Source of the DNA: Lactiplantibacillus plajomi
GTDB lineage: Bacteria > Bacillota > Bacilli > Lactobacillales > Lactobacillaceae
DNA: 64,000 nucleotides
Reading direction: 5' to 3'
NCBI RefSeq assembly: GCF_005405405.1
Contig: NZ_BJDZ01000012.1
Span: 1-64,000 of the forward strand
Part shown: positions 34,574 through 43,347 of the stretch, one piece after another
Position numbering within the stretch: the stretch's first letter is position 1
How the letters are laid out: each line of letters opens with the position of its first letter
The notes under the pieces: model-generated
What the model was told of the DNA's origin: nothing
Database searches by the model: none
Seen by the model: the letters and a program-made list of their open reading frames with translations, nothing else
Program-made: the position numbers and the translations under genes

Positions 34574-35629
34574 ATGGCAAAGTACGCGGTTCTATATCAA
34601 CAACTTCGGATGGCGATTCTGCGTGGCGAGTACGCACCTAACGACCGCCTTCCTAGTGAAAATGCCGTGGCAATCAAGTACGGTGTCAGTCGGATCACCT
34701 CTAAGCGGGCGCTCAACGAACTGGCCGCGGCCGACCTGGTCTATCGGGTTCGCGGCGGCGGTACTTACGTGAAACCGCATAAAAGTACGAGCCAGCGTGA
34801 AATCCTGTTAGTACTACCATTTGAAGCACCGGCTTTCGGGGATTACCAAAGCGGTATCCAGGCGACCCTTGCCGGTACGACCTGGCAACTGCGCTTAATG
34901 GCTAACGACAGCTTTCTGCAACGGGACCCGCTCGACTTGGCGCACCACGTTGCCGGGGTGATCTATTACCCCCAAAACTTAGCAACCGAGTTGCCCCTAC
35001 TGATGGCGTTACACGCTCACCGGTTACCGCTCGTCGTGCTGGATAAGCGGCCGGCCGCGCTGGCAGTGCCCAGCATCGTCAGTGATAACGTTGCCGGCGG
35101 CCAGTTAGCCTGCGCCCACCTACAACGCCACGGCCACCAACGGATCGCCTTTTTACCCGAGACCCCGTTTTGGCAAACGTTCACCGGGACCGTCAGCGAC
35201 CGCTTCATGGGGTACTTCAACCAGTTGAAGCTAGCGGACACGGACGTCACGCTCCCGCTACGTTGGGCACAGGCGCTTCAGACTTGTACCGACGCAGTTC
35301 AGCTTGAAGGTTACCTCCACGCCCAGAAAATTACGGCGTTAATTGCCGAAAACGACGTGGTGGCCCTAAAAGCGATGCACCGGTTACAGGAAGTAACGCC
35401 GACCATTTTAGACCAGTTGGCGATTATCGGCTTTGATAACTTGCCGGCCGCCGCGAAAAACGACCCCGCGCTGACCACCGTCGTCCAGGACTTTGCCGGT
35501 ATCGGTGCTAAGGCCGTCGAAGCGTTGCTGGATCAGATCAACAACCCCGAACGCACCTTTAACAACCCCGAAACGGTCGCCGTCAAGTTGGTAGCGCGGG
35601 CCTCAACGACCGAAACCGTTCGTAACTAG
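34574..35629 (+). CDS. GntR-family regulator with LacI-type domain (paralogue 2)
   Basis: Transcription factor of 351 residues with the same design as the regulator at 6989-8050: a GntR winged helix (residues 4-70, with YGVSRITSKRALNEL) and a LacI-like effector domain (LACAHLQRHGHQRIAFLPE, IIGFDNLPAAAK). The recognition-helix segment YGVSRITSKRAL is identical in the two proteins, so they probably recognise related operators, while effector domains differ. The ATG follows GTGGAGGGATACG. It is followed after 26 bases by the PucR-like regulator in an apparent two-gene operon. Confidence 0.88.
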   Translation: MAKYAVLYQQLRMAILRGEYAPNDRLPSENAVAIKYGVSRITSKRALNELAAADLVYRVRGGGTYVKPHKSTSQREILLVLPFEAPAFGDYQSGIQATLAGTTWQLRLMANDSFLQRDPLDLAHHVAGVIYYPQNLATELPLLMALHAHRLPLVVLDKRPAALAVPSIVSDNVAGGQLACAHLQRHGHQRIAFLPETPFWQTFTGTVSDRFMGYFNQLKLADTDVTLPLRWAQALQTCTDAVQLEGYLHAQKITALIAENDVVALKAMHRLQEVTPTILDQLAIIGFDNLPAAAKNDPALTTVVQDFAGIGAKAVEALLDQINNPERTFNNPETVAVKLVARASTTETVRN

Positions 35630-35655
35630 CTCACCCACACATAGGAGGGATCTTC

Positions 35656-36504
35656 ATGGATGCTCAACAATTAATGGCAATTTATCCGCACGCGACGGTT
35701 CAGTCCGCCCCGGCGTTAAGCGACCATACCGTTTGCGTTAAGCTAGCCGCCGGTAAGTACCTGTGCATCGATACGACGAACTTGGAAGACCGCGAGCTCG
35801 CCCTCCTAGAATTGCTAGCCACGCCAAAGGCCAGCGTCCAAACCGACGACTGGACCGCCTACTTACTCGGAAAAACGGCGCACGCGCCGCAAACCACCGC
35901 TGAACAGTTTCAGCTCGTCTATTTCCGGGTACGGTTTACCGACGCTACCCAGAGCCGGACCGCTTGGTTGCAAGCCTTCGCCGCCCTCTTTGACGGCTGC
36001 CTGCACCAAGCTTGGACGGCTAAAACGGCAGGGTACTTACTATTGAAGCAACCGGTCAGCGCCGAAACCGACCTGCCCGCCATGCTGGCACTTCTAGACG
36101 ATGACTTTGCAACCAATACCACCGTATTACTAGGAAGCCAGCAACCGCACGATGCCAAGTTGCCCCGCGTCTATACCGTTGAGCAGCAGTTGTTCAGTCA
36201 AGAGCACCAGCAAGCGGTCACCACGGTTACGGCGCAACTACTGCCCGCGTTAGCTGGACCGCGCAAGCTGGAATTACGGGCGCTGTGTACCCCGCTGCTA
36301 CGAGTGCCCGAAAACCAGCAGTTGATCCGGGCGCTTTACCAAACTTTAGGCAACGTCCGTCAGGCGGCCGCCCACCTCTTCGTCCATCGGAATACCCTGC
36401 TTTACCGCATCGACAAGTTCGAACGCGCCAGCGGGTTCGATTTGAAAAACATGGACGATTTAATCTATTGTTACCTCCTCGTGCTGGCTGCACCCAGCAC
36501 TTAG
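35656..36504 (+). CDS. PucR/CdaR-type helix-turn-helix regulator
   Basis: Protein of 282 residues. The C-terminal ~60 residues form the PucR/CdaR helix-turn-helix (LIRALYQTLGNVRQAAAHLF, VHRNTLLYRIDKFERASGFDL). The rest has no domain I recognise but contains the variable region usual for this group. The ATG follows TAGGAGGGATCTTC. It is co-transcribed with a GntR regulator; two regulators in one operon suggests an integrated carbon-control circuit, but its targets are unknown. Confidence 0.75.
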   Translation: MDAQQLMAIYPHATVQSAPALSDHTVCVKLAAGKYLCIDTTNLEDRELALLELLATPKASVQTDDWTAYLLGKTAHAPQTTAEQFQLVYFRVRFTDATQSRTAWLQAFAALFDGCLHQAWTAKTAGYLLLKQPVSAETDLPAMLALLDDDFATNTTVLLGSQQPHDAKLPRVYTVEQQLFSQEHQQAVTTVTAQLLPALAGPRKLELRALCTPLLRVPENQQLIRALYQTLGNVRQAAAHLFVHRNTLLYRIDKFERASGFDLKNMDDLIYCYLLVLAAPST

Positions 36505-36520
36505 TTTATTAGTTCTACCC

Positions 36521-36571
36521 AAAAGGGCCGGTGTTCACAAAACTGAACACTGGCCCTTTTGGACTTTTTTT
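36521..36571 (+). terminator. Terminator of the GntR2-PucR operon
   Basis: A 17-bp stem with few mismatches (36521-36537 with 36544-36560) followed by GGAC and a run of eight T. It is convergent with the serine hydrolase gene, whose stop codon is at 36578. Confidence 0.85.
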
Positions 36572-36577
36572 TAACTG

Positions 36578-38011
36578 TTAATAAACGATTTGTTGTACTT
36601 TTTTCGTAATCTTGGCAATCCGCGGGAAACCACTGAAACCGGATTGATGGTGGCCCCAAGTCAAGACAACCAGCAAGTAGCGCTGACCGTTCGGTAACCG
36701 CACGATTCCGGCGTCGCCGTTGTTACTTTCCAAGAAACCGACCTTATCCTGCACCTTGGTACCCTTATTAGCCCGCGCGGCGCCAGTTGGAATTCCCTTC
36801 CGGTAAACCTGCTTGCCCATCAATTTCAAAATGAAGGCGCGGTCCGATTTATTCGAAAAGGCCTTTTTACCATTTTGTAAGTCCTTAAGCACCTTGATCA
36901 GGCTGTTAGCCGTCGTCCGCGATGCCCGGGTCGCGCTAAACGTATTGCCGTAATAGCCCTGCGATGCAAGCCAGCGGTTGATGTTAGTCCGGCCGTACTT
37001 GCGTAAAATGCTGACCGGGTAGTCGTTGGCGGAATTAACGATCATCCGCGTGACTCCCGCCCGGTTCGCCTTAGTCCACTTGAAACGCTTCTGTTGCTTT
37101 AAGTGCAAGACGTAGGCCGCGATGTACAGCTTATAAGTGCTGGCCGAAACGGTTGAATACTTACCGCAAGCGTTGACCGCCAGCTTACCCGCTTTATAAA
37201 CCGAGGCGTGCGGCGCCTTTGCGGCTTTACTGCCCTTAACTGGTGACAGATTGTAAAACGCCACTTCGGCAGTTTTATCCTTGGTCACCGACGTTAAATA
37301 CGTTTTGAGCCGTTTGCGAATCGCGGCTTGGTGCTTGGCTACGTCGTAATAGGTGCCCTTCTTAAGGTCCTTATGCCAGACCCAGCCCTTGGTTTTACCA
37401 CTCGTGACGTAGTAGTAGCAGTAGGTTTTCCCGTTTTGATAGTAATGGCGCTTCTTAGTCGCCCGGTAAGTCTTCTTCTTACTAATGGTTTGGCCCTTGA
37501 CCCAGTGCATCGCACTATTTTTACCAGAAAGTTGATAAATTTTTTGCGTCGGCGCCTTTGCCTTCTTAAAGCTCGTCGCCCGAACGTAATTTTTGGCCTT
37601 GATCTTTTGCGCCCCGTTGACCTGGTAATGGCGGCCAGCCTTCATCAGCTTAGCCGCGACCCAGCCGGTTGCCCCGTTACGCGCGTTCTTAACGTACAAG
37701 TAACGGGTCGTTTGCCCGTTCGGCGTTGTTACATCACTCCGTCCGGTCGCCGTCCAAGTCGTCTGGCGGTAATTTTTCAAATCATGGTTTGCACTCAACT
37801 TGACCTGCGCGTGCGCATCCGTAAAGCGGTACGTTTTTCCCGCCCGCACACTGTAATACGCGGTTGGCCGTAACTTGACCGTTGCCGTACGAGTTGTTGG
37901 GCGCGTGGCCGTCGCATTGTCAGCAGTCGCGCTTGGCGTCGCCAGTAGCCCCCCACTGATAACGCCAGCTAACAATAGCCCAAGCCCCCGTTTAGTTACC
38001 GATAACTTCAT
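36578..38011 (-). CDS. Secreted serine hydrolase (class A beta-lactamase fold) with SH3-like repeats
   Basis: Exported protein of 477 residues. A signal peptide (cut near ATPSATA, residue ~30) is followed by basic Tyr-rich SH3-like/GW-like repeats (~40-220), each with a KGWVxxKxLKKG-type segment, which typically bind the cell wall. The C-terminal ~250 residues have a penicilloyl-serine-transferase-type active site: STYK (Ser291, Lys294), SAN (327-329) and a KVG triad, then a LPNGQRYLLVVLTWG strand. It may be a D,D-peptidase-like or beta-lactamase-related wall enzyme. The atypical SAN and KVG make true beta-lactamase activity unlikely. Confidence 0.8.
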   Translation of the reverse strand: MKLSVTKRGLGLLLAGVISGGLLATPSATADNATATRPTTRTATVKLRPTAYYSVRAGKTYRFTDAHAQVKLSANHDLKNYRQTTWTATGRSDVTTPNGQTTRYLYVKNARNGATGWVAAKLMKAGRHYQVNGAQKIKAKNYVRATSFKKAKAPTQKIYQLSGKNSAMHWVKGQTISKKKTYRATKKRHYYQNGKTYCYYYVTSGKTKGWVWHKDLKKGTYYDVAKHQAAIRKRLKTYLTSVTKDKTAEVAFYNLSPVKGSKAAKAPHASVYKAGKLAVNACGKYSTVSASTYKLYIAAYVLHLKQQKRFKWTKANRAGVTRMIVNSANDYPVSILRKYGRTNINRWLASQGYYGNTFSATRASRTTANSLIKVLKDLQNGKKAFSNKSDRAFILKLMGKQVYRKGIPTGAARANKGTKVQDKVGFLESNNGDAGIVRLPNGQRYLLVVLTWGHHQSGFSGFPRIAKITKKVQQIVY

Positions 38012-38120
38012 TTAGAAGTCCCCCTTCGTTATAAGGTTGAGTTGCATTTACCTTATCCGTCATAAGTATAGGTTAGTTTGGATATAAAAGGAACTAATAT
38101 TTCAATTAATTATGAACACC

Positions 38121-38164
38121 AAAAAGGCCCCCGTTTTGGTGGCTAGCCACCAAAACGAGAGCCT
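38121..38164 (-). terminator. Terminator of adhE
   Basis: A long hairpin with a perfect 26-bp palindrome core (38132-38157), flanked by AGGC/GCCT and followed on the minus strand by five U residues. Confidence 0.85.
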
Positions 38165-38200
38165 AATGATGAAATTAGAGGAACCCGTATTTAATTAACC

Positions 38201-40807
38201 CTATTTTTCCACTCCTTGGCCGTCCCATTCGCGTTCGAGTAAGGCCTTCAATTCCTTAATGAGTGGTTCACGCGGGTTAGCCGTGGTGCATTGATCTTCG
38301 TATGCTAATTCAGCAAGGTGATCAACACTCGCATCGAAATGCTTCTTTTCAACCCGGTTAGCCTTGAGTGATAACGTGACGTCCATTGAATGTGCTAAGT
38401 CAATGAATGCCTTAACTAAGCTTTCCTTGAGTTCTTCGTCGGTCTTGCCTGGTAAGCCAATGGCCCGGGCAATATCAGCGTAGTCGCCTAAAGCGGTATT
38501 GTAGTTGTACTTCGGCCACATTGCCAGCTTCGTTGGGATTTCCGCATTGTAACGAACAACTTGTGGGTAAGTGATCGCAATCGCTAACCCGTGAGGAAGG
38601 TTGAATTCCCCACCAAGTTTGTGGGCGATTGAGTGGTTAATGCCCAGGTAGGCGTTCGCAAAGGCCATCCCGGCCATCGTGGACGCATTGTGCATGTGTT
38701 CACGCGCTTCCTGGTCACCATCGTAGGACGCTTTCAAGTACTTGAAGGCTAACTTCAAGGCTTGAATCGACCATGCGCGACTGTAGTCGGTAGCCATGAC
38801 TGAAACGTAGGCTTCGGTAGCGTGGGTAATCACGTCCAACCCAGTCCAAGCAGTCGTGCGTGGTGGTACCGTTTCAACGAATTGTGGGTCAACGATGGCA
38901 ATGTCTGGTTGCATTGCGTAGTCGGTGATCGGGTACTTAACGTGCGTCTGGGAGTCAGTAATAACCGCGTATGGCGTTACTTCTGACCCGGTCCCGGAAG
39001 TCGTTGGGATCCCAATGTAAGTTACTTTGTTCGGTACTGGGACCTTGTAAGCCCGTTTCCGAATATCCAAGAACTTCTGCTTAGCACCTAAGAAGGAAGC
39101 TTCTGGATGTTCGTAGAAGAGCCACATCCCCTTGGCGGCGTCCATTGCGGACCCACCACCTAAGGCAATGATCGTGTCTGGTTCGAAGGCCTTCATGCGT
39201 TCGACCCCTTTGAAGACCGTATCCGATGACGGGTTCGGTTCAACTTCGGAGAAGATGTCGATATCAACCGGTTCAACCCGTTGATTCAAGACGGCCGTTA
39301 CTCGGTCAGCGTAGCCGAACTTAACCATCCCAGGGTCACAAACTAGAAAAACCTTTTTGATGCCAGCCATTGTTTCAAGGTAGCGGAGAGAATTGGGCTC
39401 AAAGTAGACCTTGGGAGGCATCTTTACCCATTGGATATTGTTCCGACGCTTCGCCACCGTTTTGATGTTGATCAAGTCCATGTCAGAAACGTTGTGAGAA
39501 ATCGAGTTACCACCGTAAGAACCCGTGCCCAGAGTTAACGATGGGGTCATGTTGTTGTAAATGTTACCTAACCCACCAACTGAAGATGGTGTGTTAACCA
39601 AGATCCGGCAAGCTGGCATGGCCAGGCCGAACTTCTTAACTAAGTCGTCGTCAGTCGTGTGAATGCCGGCCGTGTGACCTAAACCACCATAATGAAGTAA
39701 GTCGTCACAAATCTTGAAGGCTTCTTCGTTCGAGCTGGACTTGTAAACCGTCAGAACTGGTGATAATTTTTCACCGGAAAGTGGGAATTTCAAGCCGACA
39801 CCCTTTAATTCGGCGATCAGAACGCGGCATTCAGGGTCAACGTCCTTTAAGCCGGCCATTTGAGCAATTTCGTAAGCGGATTTCCCGGCAACCGGACCAC
39901 GAACGGTGTGGCGGTTCGGATCAATAACCGCGTCACTCAACGCTTGGACGTCCTTAGGCTTTACAATGTAGCAACCTAAGCGTTTGAATTCTGCCATTAA
40001 ATCGGCGTAGATTTCTTTATCAATAACGGCACTGTTTTCTGACGCACAAATCATCCCGTTATCAAAGGTCTTAGAAAGAACGATGTCGTTAGCCGCCTGC
40101 TTGATGTTAGCGGACTTTTCAACGTAAGTCGGGCCGTTACCAGGACCAACCCCTAAGGCTGGCTTCCCTGATGAGTAAGCGGCGGTAACCATGCTTGGAC
40201 CACCGGTTGCCAAGATCGTGGCAACGTCCGGATGGTGCATTAAAGCGCTGGTAGCGTCAATGCTTGGGTGTTCAATGTAGAGCACCGCGTCAGCCGGGCC
40301 ACCGGCAGCTGCAATCGCCGTCTGAATAATCCGGGCAGTTTCCGCACAGCACTTTTGAGCTTGTGGGTGGAAACCAAAGACAATCGTGTTCCGTCCTTTT
40401 AATGAGATTAAAGTTTTGAAAACAACCGTTGAAGTTGGGTTCGTAACCGGCGTAACCCCGGCAACGATGCCGACTGGTTCGGCAATCTTCATCATTTTCT
40501 TTTCGGCATCTTCTTCTAAGATCCCAACGGTCTTATCATGACGCATACTATTCCAAATATATTCACTAGCATAAATGTTCTTGATGGCCTTATCTTCAAC
40601 GACCCCACGGCCAGTTTCTTCAACGGCCATCTTGGCCAGTTTCATGTGGTTATCCAGAGCGGCCACCGCGACCTTTTCACACAGTTCATCAATCTGTGCT
40701 TGGTCGTACGATTTTAATTCCGCTAAGGCTTTCTTAGAACGCTTAACGAGTTCATCAACCTCGTTAGTCGTTTTCTTGGTTTCTTTGGTGTCTGCAGCTT
40801 TCATCAT
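38201..40807 (-). CDS. adhE: Bifunctional acetaldehyde-CoA/alcohol dehydrogenase
   Basis: Enzyme of 868 residues that reduces acetyl-CoA to acetaldehyde and then ethanol, regenerating NAD+ in heterofermentation. The N-terminal aldehyde dehydrogenase domain (~1-440) has the catalytic Cys in NGMICASENS. The C-terminal iron alcohol dehydrogenase domain (~450-868) has GGGSAMDAAK and the iron-binding His in GINHSIAHKLGGEFNLPHG. The start is at 40807, nine bases behind GGAGG; an upstream in-frame ATG at 40828 would overlap that site. It is monocistronic and preceded by a Rex box over its transcription start. Confidence 0.97.
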   Translation of the reverse strand: MMKAADTKETKKTTNEVDELVKRSKKALAELKSYDQAQIDELCEKVAVAALDNHMKLAKMAVEETGRGVVEDKAIKNIYASEYIWNSMRHDKTVGILEEDAEKKMMKIAEPVGIVAGVTPVTNPTSTVVFKTLISLKGRNTIVFGFHPQAQKCCAETARIIQTAIAAAGGPADAVLYIEHPSIDATSALMHHPDVATILATGGPSMVTAAYSSGKPALGVGPGNGPTYVEKSANIKQAANDIVLSKTFDNGMICASENSAVIDKEIYADLMAEFKRLGCYIVKPKDVQALSDAVIDPNRHTVRGPVAGKSAYEIAQMAGLKDVDPECRVLIAELKGVGLKFPLSGEKLSPVLTVYKSSSNEEAFKICDDLLHYGGLGHTAGIHTTDDDLVKKFGLAMPACRILVNTPSSVGGLGNIYNNMTPSLTLGTGSYGGNSISHNVSDMDLINIKTVAKRRNNIQWVKMPPKVYFEPNSLRYLETMAGIKKVFLVCDPGMVKFGYADRVTAVLNQRVEPVDIDIFSEVEPNPSSDTVFKGVERMKAFEPDTIIALGGGSAMDAAKGMWLFYEHPEASFLGAKQKFLDIRKRAYKVPVPNKVTYIGIPTTSGTGSEVTPYAVITDSQTHVKYPITDYAMQPDIAIVDPQFVETVPPRTTAWTGLDVITHATEAYVSVMATDYSRAWSIQALKLAFKYLKASYDGDQEAREHMHNASTMAGMAFANAYLGINHSIAHKLGGEFNLPHGLAIAITYPQVVRYNAEIPTKLAMWPKYNYNTALGDYADIARAIGLPGKTDEELKESLVKAFIDLAHSMDVTLSLKANRVEKKHFDASVDHLAELAYEDQCTTANPREPLIKELKALLEREWDGQGVEK

Positions 40808-40831
40808 GGTTCGGTTCCTCCATTCCATTCT

Positions 40832-40849
40832 TTGTGAATCAATTTACAA
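40832..40849. promoter_or_regulatory. Rex operator upstream of adhE
   Basis: TTGTGAATCAATTTACAA differs from the Rex consensus half-sites (TTGTGAA...TTCACAA) at one base. It lies just downstream of the -10 box, where the NADH-sensing repressor Rex would block transcription when NADH is low. Confidence 0.8.
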
Positions 40850-40854
40850 ACTTT

Positions 40855-40860
40855 ATTATA
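40855..40860 (-). promoter_or_regulatory. -10 box of the adhE promoter
   Basis: A perfect TATAAT on the minus strand, five bases upstream of the Rex box. No strong -35 hexamer is seen; TTGCAT 16 bases upstream is the best candidate. Confidence 0.6.
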
Positions 40861-41044
40861 GCGAGCTTTGTTCAAAATGCAACAACCAATTTGAAATTTT
40901 TTCAAAAATTATGTTCTTTACCGTTTGTAATCGCTTATATTAAGGGATTTTAGATTTTTAAATAAATTTAAAATCAAGCTCACACATACACAAGTCTGGA
41001 CGGTTTGTTTGCCTATCTGGACATAAAATGTCCCACAAAACCAT

Positions 41045-41095
41045 AAAAAAAACGTTCCGCCCATGCTAATTAAAGCTTGGTTCGAAACGTTTTTT
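41045..41095 (-). terminator. Terminator of the universal stress protein gene
   Basis: A 10-bp outer stem (41047-41056 with 41086-41095) encloses an imperfect inner stem, with a U-run on the minus-strand side, 24 bases beyond the usp stop. Confidence 0.65.
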
Positions 41096-41118
41096 CAAAA
41101 TTTTATTTCGTATCCGCC

Positions 41119-41580
41119 TTAGCGCACAACGATAACGGAGACCGGTGCCTTTTTAGCTAACCGCGGACCAATTGCCCCCGAAATTTTCGAATGGGCAAAC
41201 TGGGTGTCGGCGCCCGTGACTAACAGATCCGGCTTGAAGTCCGGAATGACCTGTTCCAAAATAACGTCATCGACGTCGCCGCCTTCGTAGACCAGTGGTT
41301 CCACGTGTTCCACGCCGTTGGCCTCCGCCAATTTAACGTAGTCGGCCACGACTTGTTCCACGTGCCGCCGCTTTTCTTGCAACTTGGACGGTGTCAGTGA
41401 GTCAAAAATATTGATATCTTCACTTTCTAACACCGAACAAATTCCGAGGTGTACCGCGTAGTCGCGGGCCAGCGTCGTGGCATACCGAAATGCCCGTTCG
41501 GACGACGTATTATCATCTTCATCCACCGTTAGTAATACCCGCCGGTAGACTAACGGTTCCTGCATAGCTTGGTTTTCCAT
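41119..41580 (-). CDS. Universal stress protein, UspA family
   Basis: Cytoplasmic protein of 153 residues with the Usp alpha/beta fold: RRVLLTVDEDDNTSSERAFRYA at the start and LLVTGADTQFAHSKI near the end. The usual glycine-rich ATP motif (G-2x-G-9x-G-S/T) is degenerate. It lies 49 bases behind padR on the same strand. A usp gene beside padR and the phenolic acid decarboxylase gene is also known from Lactiplantibacillus plantarum, which points to a phenolic-acid stress module. Confidence 0.88.
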   Translation of the reverse strand: MENQAMQEPLVYRRVLLTVDEDDNTSSERAFRYATTLARDYAVHLGICSVLESEDINIFDSLTPSKLQEKRRHVEQVVADYVKLAEANGVEHVEPLVYEGGDVDDVILEQVIPDFKPDLLVTGADTQFAHSKISGAIGPRLAKKAPVSVIVVR

Positions 41581-41629
41581 TGCTAACGCCCCTATCTGCT
41601 AATTGAGTTGTAACACTGTCATTATACCG

Positions 41630-42184
41630 CTAAGCTTGCGCGTGCTTCACGGTTTTCAACGTCTGCTTGAGCCAGTTCACGTAGTAACTTTCCCGGCCGA
41701 CCGCGTGTTGCAAGATCAAGTAATGGCCGTAGTTGTCCGCGATTTGCTGGTCGTCGCCAAAGACGGTTGTCATCCGCCCCTTTAAATGGGTCAGCTTCGC
41801 CGTATGCAATCGCAACTGTTCGTGCAACATTACGGATAACCGCGGATCAGTACTTTTGCGGATAAAGTAGAGTTTTAAAATAAATTCATCCTTAGTCGCT
41901 GTTAATTCCGGTGTTCCGACCGTGATCCAGTCGCGCAGGCGCGCCGTTCCCAAGTCGGTAATGTGATACAGTTTCTTTTCCAGTTTTTCACCGCTCACCA
42001 TCACTTCGTGGGTAATGGCGCCCTGTTCCTCTAAACGTTTTAATTGCGGGTAAATTTGGCTGTGCTGCGCTTGCCAAAACTCGCCGATTTCGTTATCAAA
42101 CGACTTTGTCAGGTCGTAACCGGTCAGGGGCCGCTGATTTAATAGCCCTAAAATAATAAACTGTAATTTATTTTTTTGTGCCAT
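41630..42184 (-). CDS. padR: PadR-family repressor of phenolic acid decarboxylase
   Basis: Phenolic-acid-responsive repressor, 184 residues. The N-terminal winged helix reads LQFIILGLLNQRPLTGYDL, then HSQIYPQLKRLEEQG; the C-terminal helical Vir_act_alpha_C domain follows. I chose the ATG at 42184, five bases behind GGAGGG; a longer frame to 42226 would include the ribosome binding site. It is divergent from padA, with a perfect 20-bp palindrome in the shared promoter region. Confidence 0.93.
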   Translation of the reverse strand: MAQKNKLQFIILGLLNQRPLTGYDLTKSFDNEIGEFWQAQHSQIYPQLKRLEEQGAITHEVMVSGEKLEKKLYHITDLGTARLRDWITVGTPELTATKDEFILKLYFIRKSTDPRLSVMLHEQLRLHTAKLTHLKGRMTTVFGDDQQIADNYGHYLILQHAVGRESYYVNWLKQTLKTVKHAQA

Positions 42185-42317
42185 AAAATCCCTCCCTCGC
42201 TCCCAGTATACACTAATTAGCGGCACAAAACCGGTTGTTAACGACAGGTTAACAATGACTGCTTAAGGCCCCGGGCTTGACGGATAGCCCGAATCGGTTT
42301 ATGCTTAATTCCGTCGC

Positions 42318-42347
42318 TTAACATGTAATTAATTACATGTATATAAA
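42318..42347 (+). promoter_or_regulatory. padA promoter
   Basis: TTAACA (42318-42323) and TATAAA (42342-42347) are 18 bases apart and enclose the palindromic PadR site. Confidence 0.65.
42321..42340. promoter_or_regulatory. padO: PadR operator
   Basis: ACATGTAATTAATTACATGT is a perfect 20-bp palindrome carrying the ATGTAA...TTACAT dyad known from PadR operators. It fills the -35/-10 spacer of padA, so repressor binding would exclude RNA polymerase until phenolic acid is present. Confidence 0.85.
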
Positions 42348-42373
42348 ATCATAAAACTAGAGGAGCTCATCAC

Positions 42374-42910
42374 ATGACTAAAACATTCAAAACGCTCGCT
42401 GACTTTTTAGGCACCCACTTCATTTACACCTACGATAACGGGTGGGAATACGAATGGTACGCTAAAAATGACCACACCGTCGACTACCGGATCCACGGTG
42501 GGATGGTTGCCGGCCGCTGGGTCAAGGATCAGGAAGCCAACATCGTGATGCTGACCGAAGGCATCTACAAGGTCGCTTGGACCGAACCAACCGGGACCGA
42601 CGTTGCCCTAGATTTTCTGCCTAATGATAACAAGGTCAACGGCACGATTTTCTTCCCAAAATGGGTGCAAGACCATCCTGAAATTACCGTTACCTTCCAA
42701 AACGACCACATCGATTTAATGGAAGAAGCCCGCGAAAAATACGCGACCTACCCGAAGCTTGTCGTTCCCGAATTTGCCACGATCACCTACGCGGGCGACG
42801 CCGGTCAAAATAACGACGACGTCATTGCTGAAGCCCCTTACGCCGGCTTACCCGACGACATCCGTAACGGCAAGTACTTTGATCAAAATTATCACCGTAT
42901 TAACGCGTAG
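42374..42910 (+). CDS. padA: Phenolic acid decarboxylase
   Basis: Decarboxylates p-coumaric, caffeic and ferulic acid to vinyl phenols, a detoxification step of plant-associated lactobacilli. The protein has 178 residues, normal for the family, and the known catalytic residues Tyr18, Tyr20, Arg48 and Glu71 are all present. The ATG follows AGAGGAGCTCATCAC. It is monocistronic, under PadR control. Confidence 0.97.
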   Translation: MTKTFKTLADFLGTHFIYTYDNGWEYEWYAKNDHTVDYRIHGGMVAGRWVKDQEANIVMLTEGIYKVAWTEPTGTDVALDFLPNDNKVNGTIFFPKWVQDHPEITVTFQNDHIDLMEEAREKYATYPKLVVPEFATITYAGDAGQNNDDVIAEAPYAGLPDDIRNGKYFDQNYHRINA

Positions 42911-42969
42911 TTAACCGGTATTGCAGCAGGTTTTATAACAATGTATTAAAAGAGGTTTTATAACCAGCA

Positions 42970-43020
42970 TTAAACCGCGCACTGTAACCGTCTAGCGACA
43001 AGTTGCAGTGCGCGGTTTAA
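42970..43020. terminator. Bidirectional terminator between padA and the S41 remnant
   Basis: A perfect 15-bp stem (42970-42984 with 43006-43020) between convergent genes, with short U-rich flanks. Confidence 0.7.
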
Positions 43021-43026
43021 TTTAGT

Positions 43027-43341
43027 TTAGTTTCCAGTTTTTGCGGATTGTCGTGGTAACTGCTGAACCAATTCATCCCAAAAATCAGCATCGAGCGGCT
43101 GTTGCTTGCGGTACTGACTGCCCCGCGGTGCGACCGGTGCATACAAGGTCTGGACATCCGGCTTAAGCGGTTGGTTATTGAACTGCCTTTGACCATTGAT
43201 CGCGACCTGACTAGTAATCGTGCCGACCGTCAGCACGGCCGCCGCTTTTTTAGACTTGGCAACGTAGCCCGTATTCACACTCGTATACCCGGCTGTCGGG
43301 TGGCCAATCGTCGTCACGTTCGGATTACGTTTCAAAGCCAT
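43027..43341 (-). pseudogene. S41 peptidase, 3' part
   Basis: A 104-codon frame with the end of an S41 (tail-specific protease-like) domain: ALKRNPNVTTIGHPTAGYTSVN and a C-terminal strand region. It continues in the same frame as the upstream part, separated only by TAA and two codons (Thr-Val). There is no convincing ribosome binding site in front of the ATG. Confidence 0.75.
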
Positions 43342-43347
43342 AACCGT

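Noticed and set aside
37328-37873. 181-codon plus-strand frame
   Set aside because: Antisense to the SH3-like repeats of the serine hydrolase, without ribosome binding site.
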